Assembly (NCBI RefSeq): GCF_016808095.1 | Contig: NC_068975.1 | Coordinates: 28,881,501 to 28,945,500, forward strand | Direction of reading: 5' to 3' | Source: Vigna angularis | Taxonomy: Eukaryota > Streptophyta > Magnoliopsida > Fabales > Fabaceae | DNA length: 64,000 bases | Part shown: positions 1 to 13,803 of the stretch, piece by piece | Position numbering within the stretch: the first letter of the stretch is position 1 | Layout: each line of letters begins with the position of its first letter | Made by a program: the position numbers and the translations under genes | Notes under the pieces: model-generated | What the model saw: the letters and a program-made list of their open reading frames with translations, nothing else | Database searches by the model: none | Told to the model about the DNA's origin: nothing

Positions 1-3000
1 TTCTGCTTGTCTAATATTTGCAGATGTCTCATTTCTTGAATCCATGTCATCGTCGTCATCACCATCTACGTATATAATATCATCATCATCATCAAGCTCA
101 TCTTCACCATCCCAGTCTTCATCATACTCTTCATCAAATTCTTCATCGTCGTTATCATCTGCATTTGCCCGCAGAGTGTGAAACTCCGGAGGAGGAGGGC
201 AATCTTCAGTGATTGCCTCGTCCCTCTTTATCACAAGATGCCGAATAACTCTTTCATCTTGGTCCAACAAAGTCTTCAAGTCGTTGATATATTTTGCATC
301 CAACTCGAAGTTCATCAACATGTAGTGGGCTTTATTAGCTTTCTTTATTTTGTAAGCTAACCTTCTCATACCCCAATCATTCAACCTCCAAATCTGACCT
401 TTCTTCTCCCTCATGAAGTCTGTCAATATGAGAAAAACTAGTCAGAACATCTTTTTTTTCATCTGCAGATCGCAGCAACGTTTTAAGAAACCACTACTAT
501 CATATCAAGGAACCGCAGTTGTTTCGTTTGATGCCAAAAAAATAAATCCAATTATCAGATAGTGACTGTTTGTTCGTTGTAATTCAACAAGTTACATATT
601 TTACCACCACCAGTTCAATGGATCATAGAGACTACCTAATCTTGAAAGAGGATGAAGTATATCGAGTGCAGAACTTTTGCTAAGCCCTATCTTGTCCTAC
701 TGAATGAATAAGAACAAAAGTATTGAAATCCCTCATGAAATTTCAGGAGAGGGCATTAGAGACTATATTTACCAGCTATGAACCTATGACTTGTAAACTT
801 TTGGCAAAGCTAGAATAAAAAATACAATTAGAGTTAATTCGATAATAAGGGCAGTAAGAAAACAACAAGCCAACTATAAAGGTTTCCATTTGTCATAGAC
901 CACCATCCTCCACCTGATAACCAGCTAGCCACTTTAGGAATGGCTACAGCAGAACGTGACTTGCTGATAGAAATGGTAAACTATTGAACTCATTCCACAT
1001 CACACATCAGGGAATATGAACAGTTAAAAAATGATACAGAGTATACAATGAAGGTTACCTTGAATTTTCTCGTTGACAGCTGCAACCTCATCTTCATGCT
1101 TCTCATGGATTAAGTACATGACCTCATAGTGGCGTACTGCAGAGGTAAGAAAGCAGTGTGGTGTGAGATAGAGCAGTTGAAATATAGGTAAAGATTAGCA
1201 CCTGAGATCTTTTACTTTACTATGCATTGACGGAAGATTGGTAACTATAATAAGAAGCCATATGACATCTTAAATGGAAAACAAGCGAGCACATGCACAT
1301 ATGCGTCAGTCCCTACACAGTGCTCCCAATAAGCAGGGTCAGTCAACAGTAGATGTGCACAACCTTATCCCTACAAGTGGGGAGACTGTGTCCAGGATTT
1401 GATCATATGACCTTCAGGAAACAAGACAACAACCTTACTGTTGCATCAGGACTTACCCTCTACGCACGCAATGTAACTTAAATTATCAGAATGTATGGAA
1501 ATTGATTGTAACAAAACTATAAAATAATGTGGGCAAACATCTACAAGTTCAGCGCAAAAGATTGAACGTTGACAAATGAGATTTAGATACAAGCTAAGAA
1601 GATTGAGATACAATAGTTGTTCAGGGCAACTCAAGTTGTGTGCAGGTTAAGCACAGTAACATCATTGGCCTTGATGGTTTCAGTTGAGGATGGTTTGGTA
1701 CAACCAATCTATTTCACAAGATATTGGACAACTAGAAGAGAACACCGTTGTTTGTCAGGCAGGATAGTTGGCACTAGTTAGTTTAACAAGAATATACATT
1801 GAAGTTTCAATCCGGTGGAAGAGGTCTTTGTAGTCATTGGAAGGAAGAGGGTTGGAGGAGTTGATGTTGTATGAATCAACAGATGCCATTGGATAAAGAA
1901 AAAAAAAACTGTACAGATTGTGGTTGATGATCAAAGCTTGTGAGCTCTGGATACCCTGCAAAGACCAAATCTTCGAAGGGAACGATCCATCACATTATGA
2001 CTATAGTATTTGAACAACAGTATACATACAAGACTAGACGGCTCACAAACAACTAAAAGAATTAAACAATGAAAATAATTACGAAAGACATGTAACAAAG
2101 TTTCTACTTCGATAAAATTGTCTTCTCTGGCAGAAAGGAAAAAGAATCTACGTACATATTTCACCATTCATATCACTTTCCAGCTCAAGCATCAGCGTTT
2201 CGAAGAGTTCTCCTGTAAATCAAAATTAAAAACTATCAAACGAAATAATCTCAGCTCTGAAATCCCGAACAGTTTAGCCTAACAATACAGATGCAAGTAA
2301 CTAGCCCTAAGATTCCTGGACAGATTAAATAGCTGAACCATGACGACTCACTTTCCTCGGCATCTTCAAACTCCGGGAGCAGCTTCCCTTCTTCCTCAAC
2401 TGATCTCTGAAAATCGCAATCCCGAAAAAAGAAATCAACGAAAAAGAAACTTCATCTCCATCCCATAAAGAATAAACAGAGTTAACTTTAAATTCCACAG
2501 ACAATGAAGCAATAATGAGTGTCATAAAACATCAAGATTTTCTAGACTGTTAGGAACACTCCCTTCCCTTCAAACAAACACCCAAGTTTAAGCTGAACGA
2601 GTCTTCAAAAGGGTGTCTTGCCCTAAAAACAAAACTGATGAAAAATTGAACCAACCGATAAAATCAAATTAAACTGAGAGGGGAAGACAAAAGCAAATGG
2701 AGGGTTGGGTAAAAAAGTGACCTTTTTAAATAAGACAGCTTCAGGGAAGAAACCCGTGGCCTCGTCAGGTTGGGGTACGGAGCTATGGGTATCGTCTTTT
2801 TTGTCTTTCTTGCGGGCACTCACAATCAGAGATGCTGATTTTCTGGGCTTATTGTGAATAGAAAATGGAAGCAAAGACGAAGAAGTAGGATAGCTATTTG
2901 CGAATATGAGGCATGGGTTGTGGTTGAAATTGAAGCTAACGCAGTTGGTTGTCGTCATGGTGGTTTTTGAAAGCTGAGGGAGGGGATAAGAAGATGCAAG

Positions 3001-3033
3001 AAAAAAACCCTGAAGCAGTGACTTCGCGTCCAT
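1..3033 (-). CDS. RPS6: Chloroplast 30S ribosomal protein S6 (bS6c) precursor, partial
   Basis: Plastid ribosome small-subunit protein S6, nuclear encoded. Coding exons read on the minus strand: 3033-2722, 2406-2352, 2212-2156, 1136-1059 and 419 to the window edge. Reading phase is kept at every GT/AG junction. The S6 core is clear: RHYEVMYLIHEKHEDEV in exon 4, then WGMRRLAYKIKKANKAHYML in exon 5. The first ~75 residues are Ser/Thr/Asn-rich and end in a basic stretch, as in a plastid transit peptide. After the core comes a long Asp/Glu-rich tail still open at base 1, so the stop codon lies outside the window. The start is uncertain: ATG 3033 is the first in-frame one, but ATG 2958 (MTTTNC...) has a good context and looks more like a transit peptide start. 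Family call is from conserved motifs. Confidence 0.88.
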
Positions 3034-3124
3034 GGAGAGTGGAGTGAATTAAACACACTTCAAGGCTTCGAGTGACTTGATACAATGCTAACACCGAGTG
3101 GGGTTCATTTTGTTTTGGACACAT

Positions 3125-4275
3125 AATCCATATCTCTATGATTATTTTATTTCATGAATTATGAATTTAATCACAGTTCAACGGAATTTATCAATTGTAA
3201 GTTTAGGGTACATGTGTTCAAAAGCTGACGAAAAATTAATCTAAGCTTTTACTATAATTAAAACGAGTGTCAGAATTAGTTTTAAATATAGATTTAACTA
3301 AAATATGTTTTTGTTGTGTTTTTAGGAAATTTAATTGAAGAGGGTTTAAAGTTTTAATTTTATTAATGAAAATAATATATTAATTATCATTTCTACCTTT
3401 CTTTTTATTTACAAAAAATCATTCTAGTAAATCTACAAGTAGCATACTTTTCTTAGAGGAGAAAGTTGCAAATTAGCTTATAGCTTTTATTTGAAAGAAT
3501 TTGTTTTACATAAATATAAAAATTATGCCACATAACATGTTACAAGTATCTAGCAAATTTTTCGATTTTGTTCAAATTATTCTCCAGCTGAACTTGTCAA
3601 CGTATTGATCACTTTAGAAACTAATTTATGTAATAAGGTATTTAAAAGATTAAAATACACAAGCTATATGAATTAAAGTATATATTTACTTCTGGTGAAA
3701 AATAGTTGTAGTTTACAAAAATAGTAAACATTTGGGTATTGTAAAAGTATCTAAAGGAACAAGAAGAAAGCAATTTTAGTCAACTAAATTAGAAATCTAT
3801 TTTGTCCGAACTCAATTAGAAAGACTTTTAAACTAACTAAATATTTAATTCACTGGCCAGAAATCCATAGTTATGTATGTAGTCAAAACACGGCCAATGG
3901 TATGGTATACGCTAATACCGTGGCTGTCGAGAATTTCTTATGGATACAATTTTGTTCTTAGGTATACCATTAAAGTGTTCCTTCGGCGGAGATAGGTCAT
4001 GATTCACGATGGTCATTTTCTAATTTTGCAATAAGAAAATCATGGGCAGGAGAATCATTGGTACAAGGCTGTATTAAAAAGGCTAAAAGATTACCAAAAA
4101 CTTTATTGGACAACAAAATCTACACTTTCGAGAAAGACAACGCTGTACAATGTGGCTCCAACTCAATTTTTGGGGCTTCATTTAACAGATAGCGGCTTCG
4201 AAACTTACATGCTTTTCAAGCCTTGGTAGGGCTCAAGGCAATACTGCCATACTAAGATATAACATTATCTGGTTA
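3125..4275. other. Intergenic, no gene seen
   Basis: AT-rich sequence between the 5' end of the S6 gene and the 3' end of the DnaJ gene; both neighbours are on the minus strand. The bases just above 3033 should hold the S6 promoter and the bases below 4276 the DnaJ 3' UTR. I see no other coding frame or named repeat. Confidence 0.6.
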
Positions 4276-7200
4276 TCACCATTGCTTTTTTCCCTTTTTC
4301 TTTCTCTTGCTGCTACTGCCACTAGCACTAGCACCACCACCACTACTACTAGGACTTTTCATCCCATTTCCAGATTTGGGTGATGGGCTCTCTGTTGCAG
4401 TGCCACTAAAATTGTCAAACGCACCTGCCTGGACTGCATTTTGTAACCATTCAAAGAATTCTTCCTCAGTCATGGTTTCTTCGATATTAGGTGCTGGCAT
4501 CCGCCCACCTCTTTGACCTGAACTAGTTCCTTTACCAGAATTATTCTTGGACATTAAACTGGTGTTAACATGGAAACTTGGCTTATGAGTGTTCGCTGGA
4601 CATCTCATGCCCTGCAAGAAATTTGTTCATCAGCAATGCCTTGTGAATCTAATCTCCTCATAAGTCTCAATGAGTAAGTTATGCAGCATGAACAAGTGAA
4701 ATTGTTAACGACCAGAGAAGACAGAGATGATGTATCTAGCATCCGGAAACTATAGAAATATCCATATCACTATTTTACATTTCATTGCTAGAGAAAACAG
4801 TTTTTATATCAATTCCTCGTTCAAATACCTCATTGGTCCATTTAATAATCAAAGAGACTGATAGTCAGCCAATCATATAAATCCTCTAATAAATTACCTG
4901 ACAGATATACCATTCGGTGGCATCGTATATCCTGCTACCAGCACACACATACGCTGAAGGAGCATCCACCTAAAGTAAAAACAATTCAAAGCATTAAGCA
5001 AAACTGTATTCTGACTAAATCTCCGGGAACCAGGAATTGGCTCAAGATAAAATCTAAACTATAGGTTTTAAGGTGCTTTCTAATAAGATTCTCAAAAAAA
5101 ATACAATGATTCTTACCTTCTGCAATAAACCAAAAAGAAATGGTTGGGAAGATTGTTCAACCCATCCATCCCCATCCTTAGCTTGATGAAAATCTTGGCA
5201 ATCCTTTAAAACAAAAGACCCCACCTTAAAACACTGCTATCATATTTGTGAAAAATACTCCGTAGGGAAAATATGTAGATAACAATATTGACAAATATTA
5301 TGCAATTTAATGATATATGATGCCAATTGTCAGTTAAGAAAGCTGGGCTTGATTGAGAACGAGAAAGATCAAGAAGAAACCTGGCACCATCTTGCCCGAG
5401 ACTTTTGTTTCTTGGTGTGTATCCAGACATGAAAACCACCACACCTTTTGCAGGCTATTCGCCTTGAATCACCAAATGGGTCCTTGCCATCTGCATCAGA
5501 CCGTGCAAATCCTGAAGGAAAGAATCCATGCCTACCATTCTGACAAATTAGTTGCATTCACAGCAAGAGTTAGACACGAGTATAATTAAATCAAAAGCTA
5601 AATTGCAAAGTTCTCTAAATGGTCTGCACAAGCATGTCTAGGGAAAAAGAAAAACAGCTAACTGCACCTTCCCGATACAGAACAATAAATGCATGAGCAG
5701 AAGTCAGCTGCATATCCCAAAAAGTTATGTACAAATATTCTAAAATCAGCATTAAAACATTAGTCATTACAATTGCATTGTTTGGGAAGCTGGTCTCTTA
5801 ACTTGAGCCATGCCATCAATAGTGATAAAAAAATTCCTACGCGGAGAGGTTAGGTTACTTCAAGAGTAATGGTGAAAATTATTATCTACCTACCTGCCTA
5901 GCTACATATATACATACACACAGACATATATACATCAGAGTAGAAAAACTTCACTAATTTGTTACCATTCACAAACAACAACATTCATCCTTATTTTTCC
6001 ATGGATCTTATCCCAAATACTAATGAATATTAATCCTGATCACGATGTGTCAATATTATCATGATTCCATGACCCATAATGTTCTCTTCCCACTTCCTAA
6101 ATACTAAAATATCATAAATCATACCTTATCAGATGCGTCATGAAATCTACGAAAGACACTCAATAGCTCCTCTCTCCTTAGCTCATCATCATAAGCTTTT
6201 CGCTTCAAGGAATCCATTAGAATCTGGAAATCATTACAACCATATAGTATTAGGGAAGAATTATCCCTTGATTTTCAGGATGAAAAAAAAACTTGAAACG
6301 CACCTCATAAGCATTTTGAAGTTTCTTAAATGCTTCAGCAGCCTTTTCATTACCCATATTTTTGTCAGGATGTACCAACATTGCCTGATAATCAGTGAAA
6401 ACAGAGGTTATTTAGAGAATTATCAGGTACAAGAAATAATTGTACGAGTTCTAGAAGAAAACTATACTTTCATCCTCCAGCTCAATATCCAACCACTGAT
6501 AACTCAAAACAATGCAAAATCTTAGAAAGAAGCGTAAAAAATAAAGAATGGCTGCATTTATTTATATTATAGAATACTAACCTTTTTCCTATATTCCCGC
6601 TTTAGTATTGAAACATCTATATTTTCATATCGCATCAAGCCCAGTGCTGCATAGTGATCAGAGCAGTTCAACAAACGGACTACTTCATCTTCAGAAGTTA
6701 CATCAGAATCAACCCCACTAGTTGAAGGGATCCCAGCACTGCGATCTGCTGATGGTCCAGGTCCATTTTCAGAGGAAGAAGCATGTGTTGATCCGTCACT
6801 GAATCCAGGTTGACCATACGTTCCAGTTCTTTGCTCAAAAGGATTGGATCTACTCTGTTGATCTATGTTTTTCTTGAGGAAGTATATCAGAACATCACTA
6901 GAGATAAAAGCTAAATTAAAAGCCACCAGCAAACCAAGCCACCCAACATACAGCCGTGCACAATAGACAGAATACACTGTGGTGATAAGTAGTGCCACCC
7001 GTTCATGACTAAACATAAATGCCAATCCTGAATTCAAATAAAATTAAACATTTAGTAAGTTTGGAAAGAAGATACATCAAGCAGCGTAAATAGATATTGT
7101 ATGTACATACATAAGGCTGTATAACATGCATATCCAACTATCTAGAGAGAATGCCACAAATACAAAGACTTTGTTCAAATGTAAACAGAAGGGCAAACAT

Positions 7201-8875
7201 CTCACCTCCTAGGATGATGAAAAATGCCGTTGTCCAAAAGCTACCATAAAACCACAAGATAACAACTCCAATGATTGCAACAATCAAAATTGCAAGCATA
7301 AGCCCAAGAAAAAATCCAATCAAAGCAGCCAGGCCCTAATCAATTACAAAAGCTATCAGTATGGGAAGAAAAGAAAAATACAAGCCCCAATTTAGAACAC
7401 AAATAGAATGAACAAATGCACGAAACATCCCAAATACAAATGTAAGAACATATACCTAGAACTAAAGAGTAACATGTTCCCTAAATTCATCCAAATTATC
7501 ATGTTTGTTACATGTGGAGTTCAAAAGTCAAATAGTTACAAGAAGGTGCAACCCAAGCTGGTTAAATTATGCAAAAACTGAAACAAATTGCACAATAGAT
7601 TTTGTAATTTGTTATGCACACTCCCAGCCCACGCGGTTGTTTATTAATTGGACAAGGCAAAACATTTTCTTCCCTCTCGCTGAACTATCACTACCATATC
7701 TTACCTAAAATTGCAACAGGCATCTTAAGACAGTAAATTAAAAATCAAAAAGAAATGCATATATAATAAAGAAATAAGATGCACGTCTACAGAAAAAGAG
7801 ATAGAATTTCAATCTACCTGTTCAATGAACATTCTTTCATCTCACTGCTCTTTCCTAGAGTAATTAAATTCAATGGTAGGGAATTAACCAACAGAAAATA
7901 CGACAATACTTATAGTGCATCTACACAAGTAGTGTGTGAGTGTCTTCGAAAAAACTAATAGAATAAAATTAATTACTTATAATAGCTAACACAACCTTCA
8001 ATCATTGAGATTATTTTCATCAGATTAACTCGATAATAAAAAACAATGACAAGTGAGACAAGGCTTACCACGACAGCAAGAAACTTGAGCACCCCTATCA
8101 TACTAATCACAGAAAATATGCTACACCATATAACAGAGAAGAAGGACGTTGTACCCATTCGTACAAATGAATCAATACCCCGAAGTGCACAATCCAACCA
8201 AAATACTGATAATAGGAGCACTACATTTCCAAAATGCATGAGCCACTTCAGAATAACAGGATATGCCTGCACAACTTTCGTTCTGAAATCATGATAGGCT
8301 TTAAACATGATGGTTCTAAGAGATACAAACAATGGAGTCTGCCTGGTTAGCCACTCTGAAATTGCTGTGAACATGGAAAACAGTGAAAACCTTAATCTTC
8401 TAATTATCACATTATCGGCAAGGTCTACTTTATCCACCACACTTTTCAGGTGCAAACTATCCAGTATACAGCTCAATCTACTATTTATACTCTGAAGACC
8501 TTGATCACTTCTAGGTAAAGACCCATTTTCTTCTTGTACTGAACCTTCGGAATTCAAACTGTCATCCCTCGAATCTCTCTCAAAGGGCAAGGACTCCTCC
8601 AGGTCATGCTTTCCAGCCATCCCTTGTTTCTCTTTCAGAGAAATATTTTCAGACTTATGTTCATTGTTAAAGTCATCACCTGAAGAACTGGCATCACATG
8701 CAGTCCGCGCAACACCGCTATCACCGTCAGTGAGGTCCTCTCTCGGGAAAACCTTCACCGGCCCTCCTTTAACATGGCCCTTCATTCCCGGAAGCACACT
8801 ATCAGAAACCCCCTTTTTGTGATTCAATCCCTGACGGTCCACTCCATTCTTCTGCTGATTACCCTTCCGAGCCAT
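4276..8875 (-). CDS. Membrane DnaJ protein with Jiv90-like domain, 738 aa
   Basis: Hsp40 co-chaperone predicted to work with an Hsp70 at a membrane. Nine coding exons, minus strand: 8875-8069, 7335-7206, 7027-6582, 6384-6304, 6223-6125, 5539-5381, 5203-5117, 4969-4898, 4611-4276, all with GT-AG introns and kept phase. Residues 1-165 are a polar, Lys/Ser-rich region. Residues ~205-385 hold five or so hydrophobic segments. The J domain follows (~435-510), with the HPD catalytic tripeptide at 466-468 on its own small exon. Then comes a Cys/His/Trp-rich part (~522-640) with CKRCGGFH and a further CQDC, like the Jiv90 domain (cleavage-inducing chaperone family). The tail is Ser/Gly-rich and ends in basic KRKKKGKKQW. 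In Arabidopsis a similar DnaJ gene (At5g49580, from memory) lies close to the homologue of the next F-box gene, which would be conserved microsynteny. Confidence 0.9.
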
Positions 8876-8899
8876 GTAGCTATGAAAACTTTTAGGAAA

Positions 8900-8943
8900 C
8901 TACTCCAAAGAAAGGCTCCAACTCATACCATTCCAAACTCCAT
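8900..8943 (-). promoter_or_regulatory. Two overlapping uORFs before the DnaJ start
   Basis: In the DnaJ 5' leader an ATG at 8943 opens a 6-codon frame (MEFGMV) ending at 8923. Its stop overlaps, as ATGA, the start of an 8-codon frame (MSWSLSLE) at 8926-8900. Main start is 25 nt further on at 8875. An acceptor-like TTTTAATCAG precedes the leader near 8955 and a donor-like GTAGCG lies near 9268, so the leader probably contains an intron. Whether these frames repress translation is inference. Confidence 0.5.
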
Positions 8944-9319
8944 TAGCACTACGCCCTGATTAAAACAGGAAAACGATAGATTAAGCCCAAAATCACCGTG
9001 CCGCAATCATCCACACATTAAGACCAAATAGCAAGTAGTTCCACACAAAAAAAAATTGACATTCAACGTCACATGTGCACAATAAACCCTAAAATCACAG
9101 AATAGATAAAATCCCGTACACCACGTGAATAAATTAAAAATAGGAAATGATTAGGGTTCGAGATAAGGAAGTAAAACAATAATCGAGTGATCACACAAAA
9201 GAAACCGATACAGGTAAAACCAAGAGATCATGCGAAGAACGTGTAACTCGAACTACGCTGCGCTACCATTAGAGAACGTCGAGAGAAAGAGCATCAAAAA
9301 CCCTAAACGCAGAAGGATC

Positions 9320-9361
9320 GTGTGTGTGTATGTGTGTGTGTGTGTGACAGAGAGAGAGAGT
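9320..9361. repeat. Compound (TG)n/(AG)n microsatellite
   Basis: A TG run broken by one TATG, followed by an AG run. It lies about 450-490 bp upstream of the DnaJ ATG, in the probable first 5' UTR exon or core promoter; on the coding strand it reads as a CT/CA tract. Confidence 0.85.
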
Positions 9362-9429
9362 TCTGTGAGAGAGAATCAGTGTTGCGAAGGGAATTAGAAA
9401 GAAAAAGAGAAAGATAATAACAATTTGTG

Positions 9430-11182
9430 CATCTTGTTTCTTGACCGAGGACTGGCTAATGTGTCATCCACTCACTACTCGCATTTTCAACGCAAACCAC
9501 TTTAATGCAAACGGAGTTACCACGTCACGAACCAAACACACCTTAATTCACGTGTTCCCCTACCTATTCATGCTAATTAATATGATTATCAACAAAGTTT
9601 TAGTCCATTATCAGTAATTAGCATATTACATTATTTTTACACTATTGTTTTTTCACAAAAATATCGAAATTTTATCTGTCCTAATCTACTTCAAAATGAG
9701 GTAGGTATTTAATTTTTCTTTCTTAATTAATGTTCTTTAGCAAATATTAATGTTCTTTAACAAATATGGTACTAAATTCTCTTGAAATTATGAGGTGTAT
9801 TTGCCTTATTTAGAAAAAATAGGTCATACTGGAAAGATAAATTTACACTTATCTGAACAAATTACTGTAATAAGTTTGTTTCTTCCTTTAAAACCCAACC
9901 AACTCCATGTCAAATAGCTTTGTGGTTTTATAAAACAAAATATAAGTGAGTTTTTTCCCTTTACATTTTTCATGTGTTTCGTTTTATAAATAGGCTTAAA
10001 TATTTTTTATGCTATAAAATATTATTTTGGTTTTTTTTTCTTATGTATTTTAGGAATATGAGTGATCAAATTAAATTGGTTTAATTGCATTGAGTTTAAT
10101 AAGAGATTCCTATTTGTTTAATATGGAATTGAATCGAGTCATCAATTTAAGTAATTAAAAATGCAACATTAAATTTTAAAAGAAAATCTTAAAATCAATA
10201 ACTTTCAACTTTTATTTTTTCTTACAAGTCAATATATTACTCATGACACAAAAAGGTAATTCTCAAAGTGAAAAGTCAAATAATAATAAGAATTTTGTTA
10301 CAAATGGGTATTGGTATTGCTGTCGTTGGAAATGGATGCGTATAAATAAGACTGGTAACACGAGTTAATCCATTTTGATCCGTTTTGTTTTTTATTTGTC
10401 AAAAACAGTTTGGTCCGTCACAAAAAAAACAATCATAAATCTCAACTTATTTTTTTATAAGATGGATTGGCCGTTATTTTCTTTTTTAATTTTTTATCTT
10501 TTGTTTATATATATTAAAGCATATTTAATCATATATAATTTTTTTAAAATTTTAATTAATTAATTATCATTTTTAATTAAATAAATAAAAATAATTATTA
10601 CATTTACATATTAAATTATTATATTATACTAAAATAAAAATTAATTTATGAATGTTAATTATTTAAATTATAATAATATTACATAAACTTTAACCAATTC
10701 AATTTGACTAATATTCAAGTTAACTTGACTTAAGTCATACTTAACCTGTTATTTATCATGTTGGGCCTAAATTAATCTTGATGAGGTTAAGTATAAGGTA
10801 ATTTTAATCATGCTAAGCCTAATTTAATCTTAATAAAAAAAATATGAACCTTCTTTATTTTATTTATCCTTTATTTTACTCTTATTTGTATATCCTTTAA
10901 TTTTAGTTTCTTTTGTTTTGGTTCCAAAATATTCTCCGGTTGTTTTGACTGCTGAGGAGAAATAAAAGTTAAAAAAAAAATGAGAAATAAAAAGCCCTCT
11001 ATTTAATTGGGACGAAAAATGTTGTCCAAAACTTAATTTTTTATGTTCTAAAAATGAAAGAAAAGGATTTAATGGGTTTTGGTATGTAAAAGTTTTTTTT
11101 TCAAAGGAAAAAGTGTTTCCTTTGTTATTATTTATTTTATTTTTTTAAATGGCCATATAATTTGTGTCTTGAGAGATGTATA

Positions 11183-11221
<39 letters not shown>

Positions 11222-13800
11222 TTCATTTTATTTTATTTTATTTTATTTTACTTTCTAGTATATGTATAAATTTTATATTTTTTCAAACTCACGCCCCTAC
11301 ACTGTAAAATTGTTTCTTTGAACGTAAACATTTTTTCTTCAATTATTTAAGCATCCATCTAAAGTGATTATGACAAGAAAAAGTTGTAAAATAACGTATC
11401 ATACGTCTAATTCAATGACCCTTAAGGCAGCAAGCTTTTTTCTGCGAGTTTTAAATATAATTTCCAAAATAAAGCACGCAAAAATAAAATGCAGTTAAAT
11501 TAAATTAAATTTAAAAACTTTTACATTTAATTTGAAAATATTAAAATATTGTAAATTTTTTTTTTAGTTTAAGTAACTCCCTCACTTGAGCAATACTGAC
11601 TGTCTTCATTATCGCCAACACCAACATGATTAGCATAGTTGCTAATTACCCTCTACCCAGATCACAACACTCTAATACAGATAATAACAATAATAATAAT
11701 AATAAATGATATAGACATTTAATTATATAGGCCTAAATTAATGACTTGTATGCTTACTATCAACTGCACATAGCAAGAGGTAGGGGACGTGTAAAAAGAG
11801 AATGTGCAGAAAACGGAAATGTCAAAGGTTCACGAGAAAGAAAGGATCGTGCAGTAATGTGAATCTACCATATAATTTTCTTTTGTTTATAACAATGTTA
11901 ATGAAAAAATAAGGTATGTTTGGTCACCTTTACTCAAATTTCCTATGAATTTCACACCTTCCAAACAACCTCTAGAGAAAACTGGAGTTTGAAATATATA
12001 GCAAAAACATCCTAAATAGGACACTCAGTCAAATGAAACAAGAACATGAAAAAACGTATCTTCATTTAACCAATACAGACCAAAACTGATATTTTTCTCT
12101 ACTGACTACTATATTGACATGCACAAAACTACCTATGTGAAAGATCAAACCGTCTTCATTCTGCAAGGGGGAAGTGATTCAACTGTGTTGCTCATACAGT
12201 CTATCCAACAGTTTTTTATTCTGTCCACCCAAAAGTCTCAAAGAAATGTTTTGTTGCATGAAACCGCTACATGAGATCCATGTTGCCTTGCAGCATTTCA
12301 TAATATGCATTATTAAATTTCCAAACAGAACAAAGTGAAATCTGCAGGTCCTAGACAACTAGTGCTTTTCGTTGCTGGAGCAATATTTACATAGGCTTTA
12401 TATGACAATATCAGATAAAAAACTGCTCAATCAGAAGAATGGCTACTAAAAGTGTTTCGTGCTTGTCACAAAATAGTGATAGTTTGGACTAAAGAAGTTA
12501 GATAGATACTACATGTGAAAAAAATTGTCATTTCATGTAACAACCAGCAAGTGTTATCAATGAGCATGAATTTGCAGTGATGATAAACTGATGCTGAGTG
12601 TTGACTCGCTGATTATAGTGTTTAAGTGTTTTATTCACAAGCACACCTGTTTTTAAATAGCAATGCTAAATTCGCCTACGTAAAATAGAAGGGTCTGGAT
12701 ATCTACCAAGCGCTAATAATAAATTCAACTCATTCCTGGAAGAAGTCTTTTGTGCATGAGACTAAGAAGAAGTGTTCATGTTGTTTCATACCAAGAGAAA
12801 AGAAAAATAGTATGTAATTTAGGAAGTTGCATGTGAATATTGCAAATAAATATAACAAACCCAGTATTTAGTTATAGGCTCCTGAAACCAGACATGCTAA
12901 AGTTGGACTGTTTAAGCTTGAAAAGAAAATTAGATAACATAAAATAGAATAAATACATAACTGGCTATTCAGTGAACAGGGTATTATACACTACATATAA
13001 TTTACATGCACTCCTAGTTTAAATTTTTTTTTCAGTGTTACTGATCAGAAATTATCCCACTCATAGTTTTGACAAACGTAAGTTTTTTCCTTTTCTGAAA
13101 AATAATTTGTCTTGGTAATATTCCAAATAGGTCTGTCCTATAAAAGGCCACAAAGGTCCCTCGTTAAGAGCATCATAACTAAGAATTATCCTAATTGACA
13201 AGGGAGAAAGAGAACCCAAATTAATAGGATTATATCTAACAATATGGTGCCTGAAGGATAAAATCTCTAACAATATGGTACCTAAATGATAAAATAAAGA
13301 AATTTATGATCAATAGGATCATAACTAACAATTATCCAAACAAAATATAATGATATAAAGTTTTTGAAATCAGGAATTCTATATGCGGATATTATCAAGA
13401 TAAGGAAAGAAAAATAAACAACAAAAACTAAAATAGCTGACTATTTAAATAAAAAAAGGGTTTTGTTTGGACAAACTTTTCCATAGACTCTTTTAGGAGA
13501 GAAAACTGAAATTAAGTTCTCCATAAGCTAAAATTAGCTTATGTGCAAATTAAAAATTTAGAGAAGTTTATATGAGAGAACTTCTATGATTTAGTTTATG
13601 CAAAAGAGAAGCTAACTTCAGTTCTTCCCCTTAGCAATCCTAATCATTGTGGAATTATCAGGTATCCACCACATCAAATACATAAAAGTGGCTAACAATA
13701 TCGCCACAAGATTTAGTTGATAGAGAGATAAATCTCACCTGTTTTGTACTTTGTGCGAGTGAACAGATAAATCCAATAGATGATGCTAAAATATTTTGTG
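9430..13800. other. AT-rich intergenic region
   Basis: No coding frame of substance. It holds an (AT)n run at 11188-11216, a (TTTTA)n run at 11222-11251, a short (AAT)n near 11690-11705, and scattered A/T homopolymers. From about 11760 to 13800 base composition is less extreme and resembles non-coding transcribed sequence, perhaps a long 3' region of the F-box gene, but I cannot show that. Confidence 0.55.
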
Positions 13801-13803
13801 ATA

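Noticed and set aside
2936..3124. Minus-strand frame overlapping the start of the S6 gene
   Set aside because: Out of frame with the S6 CDS and covering its leader; no product recognised.
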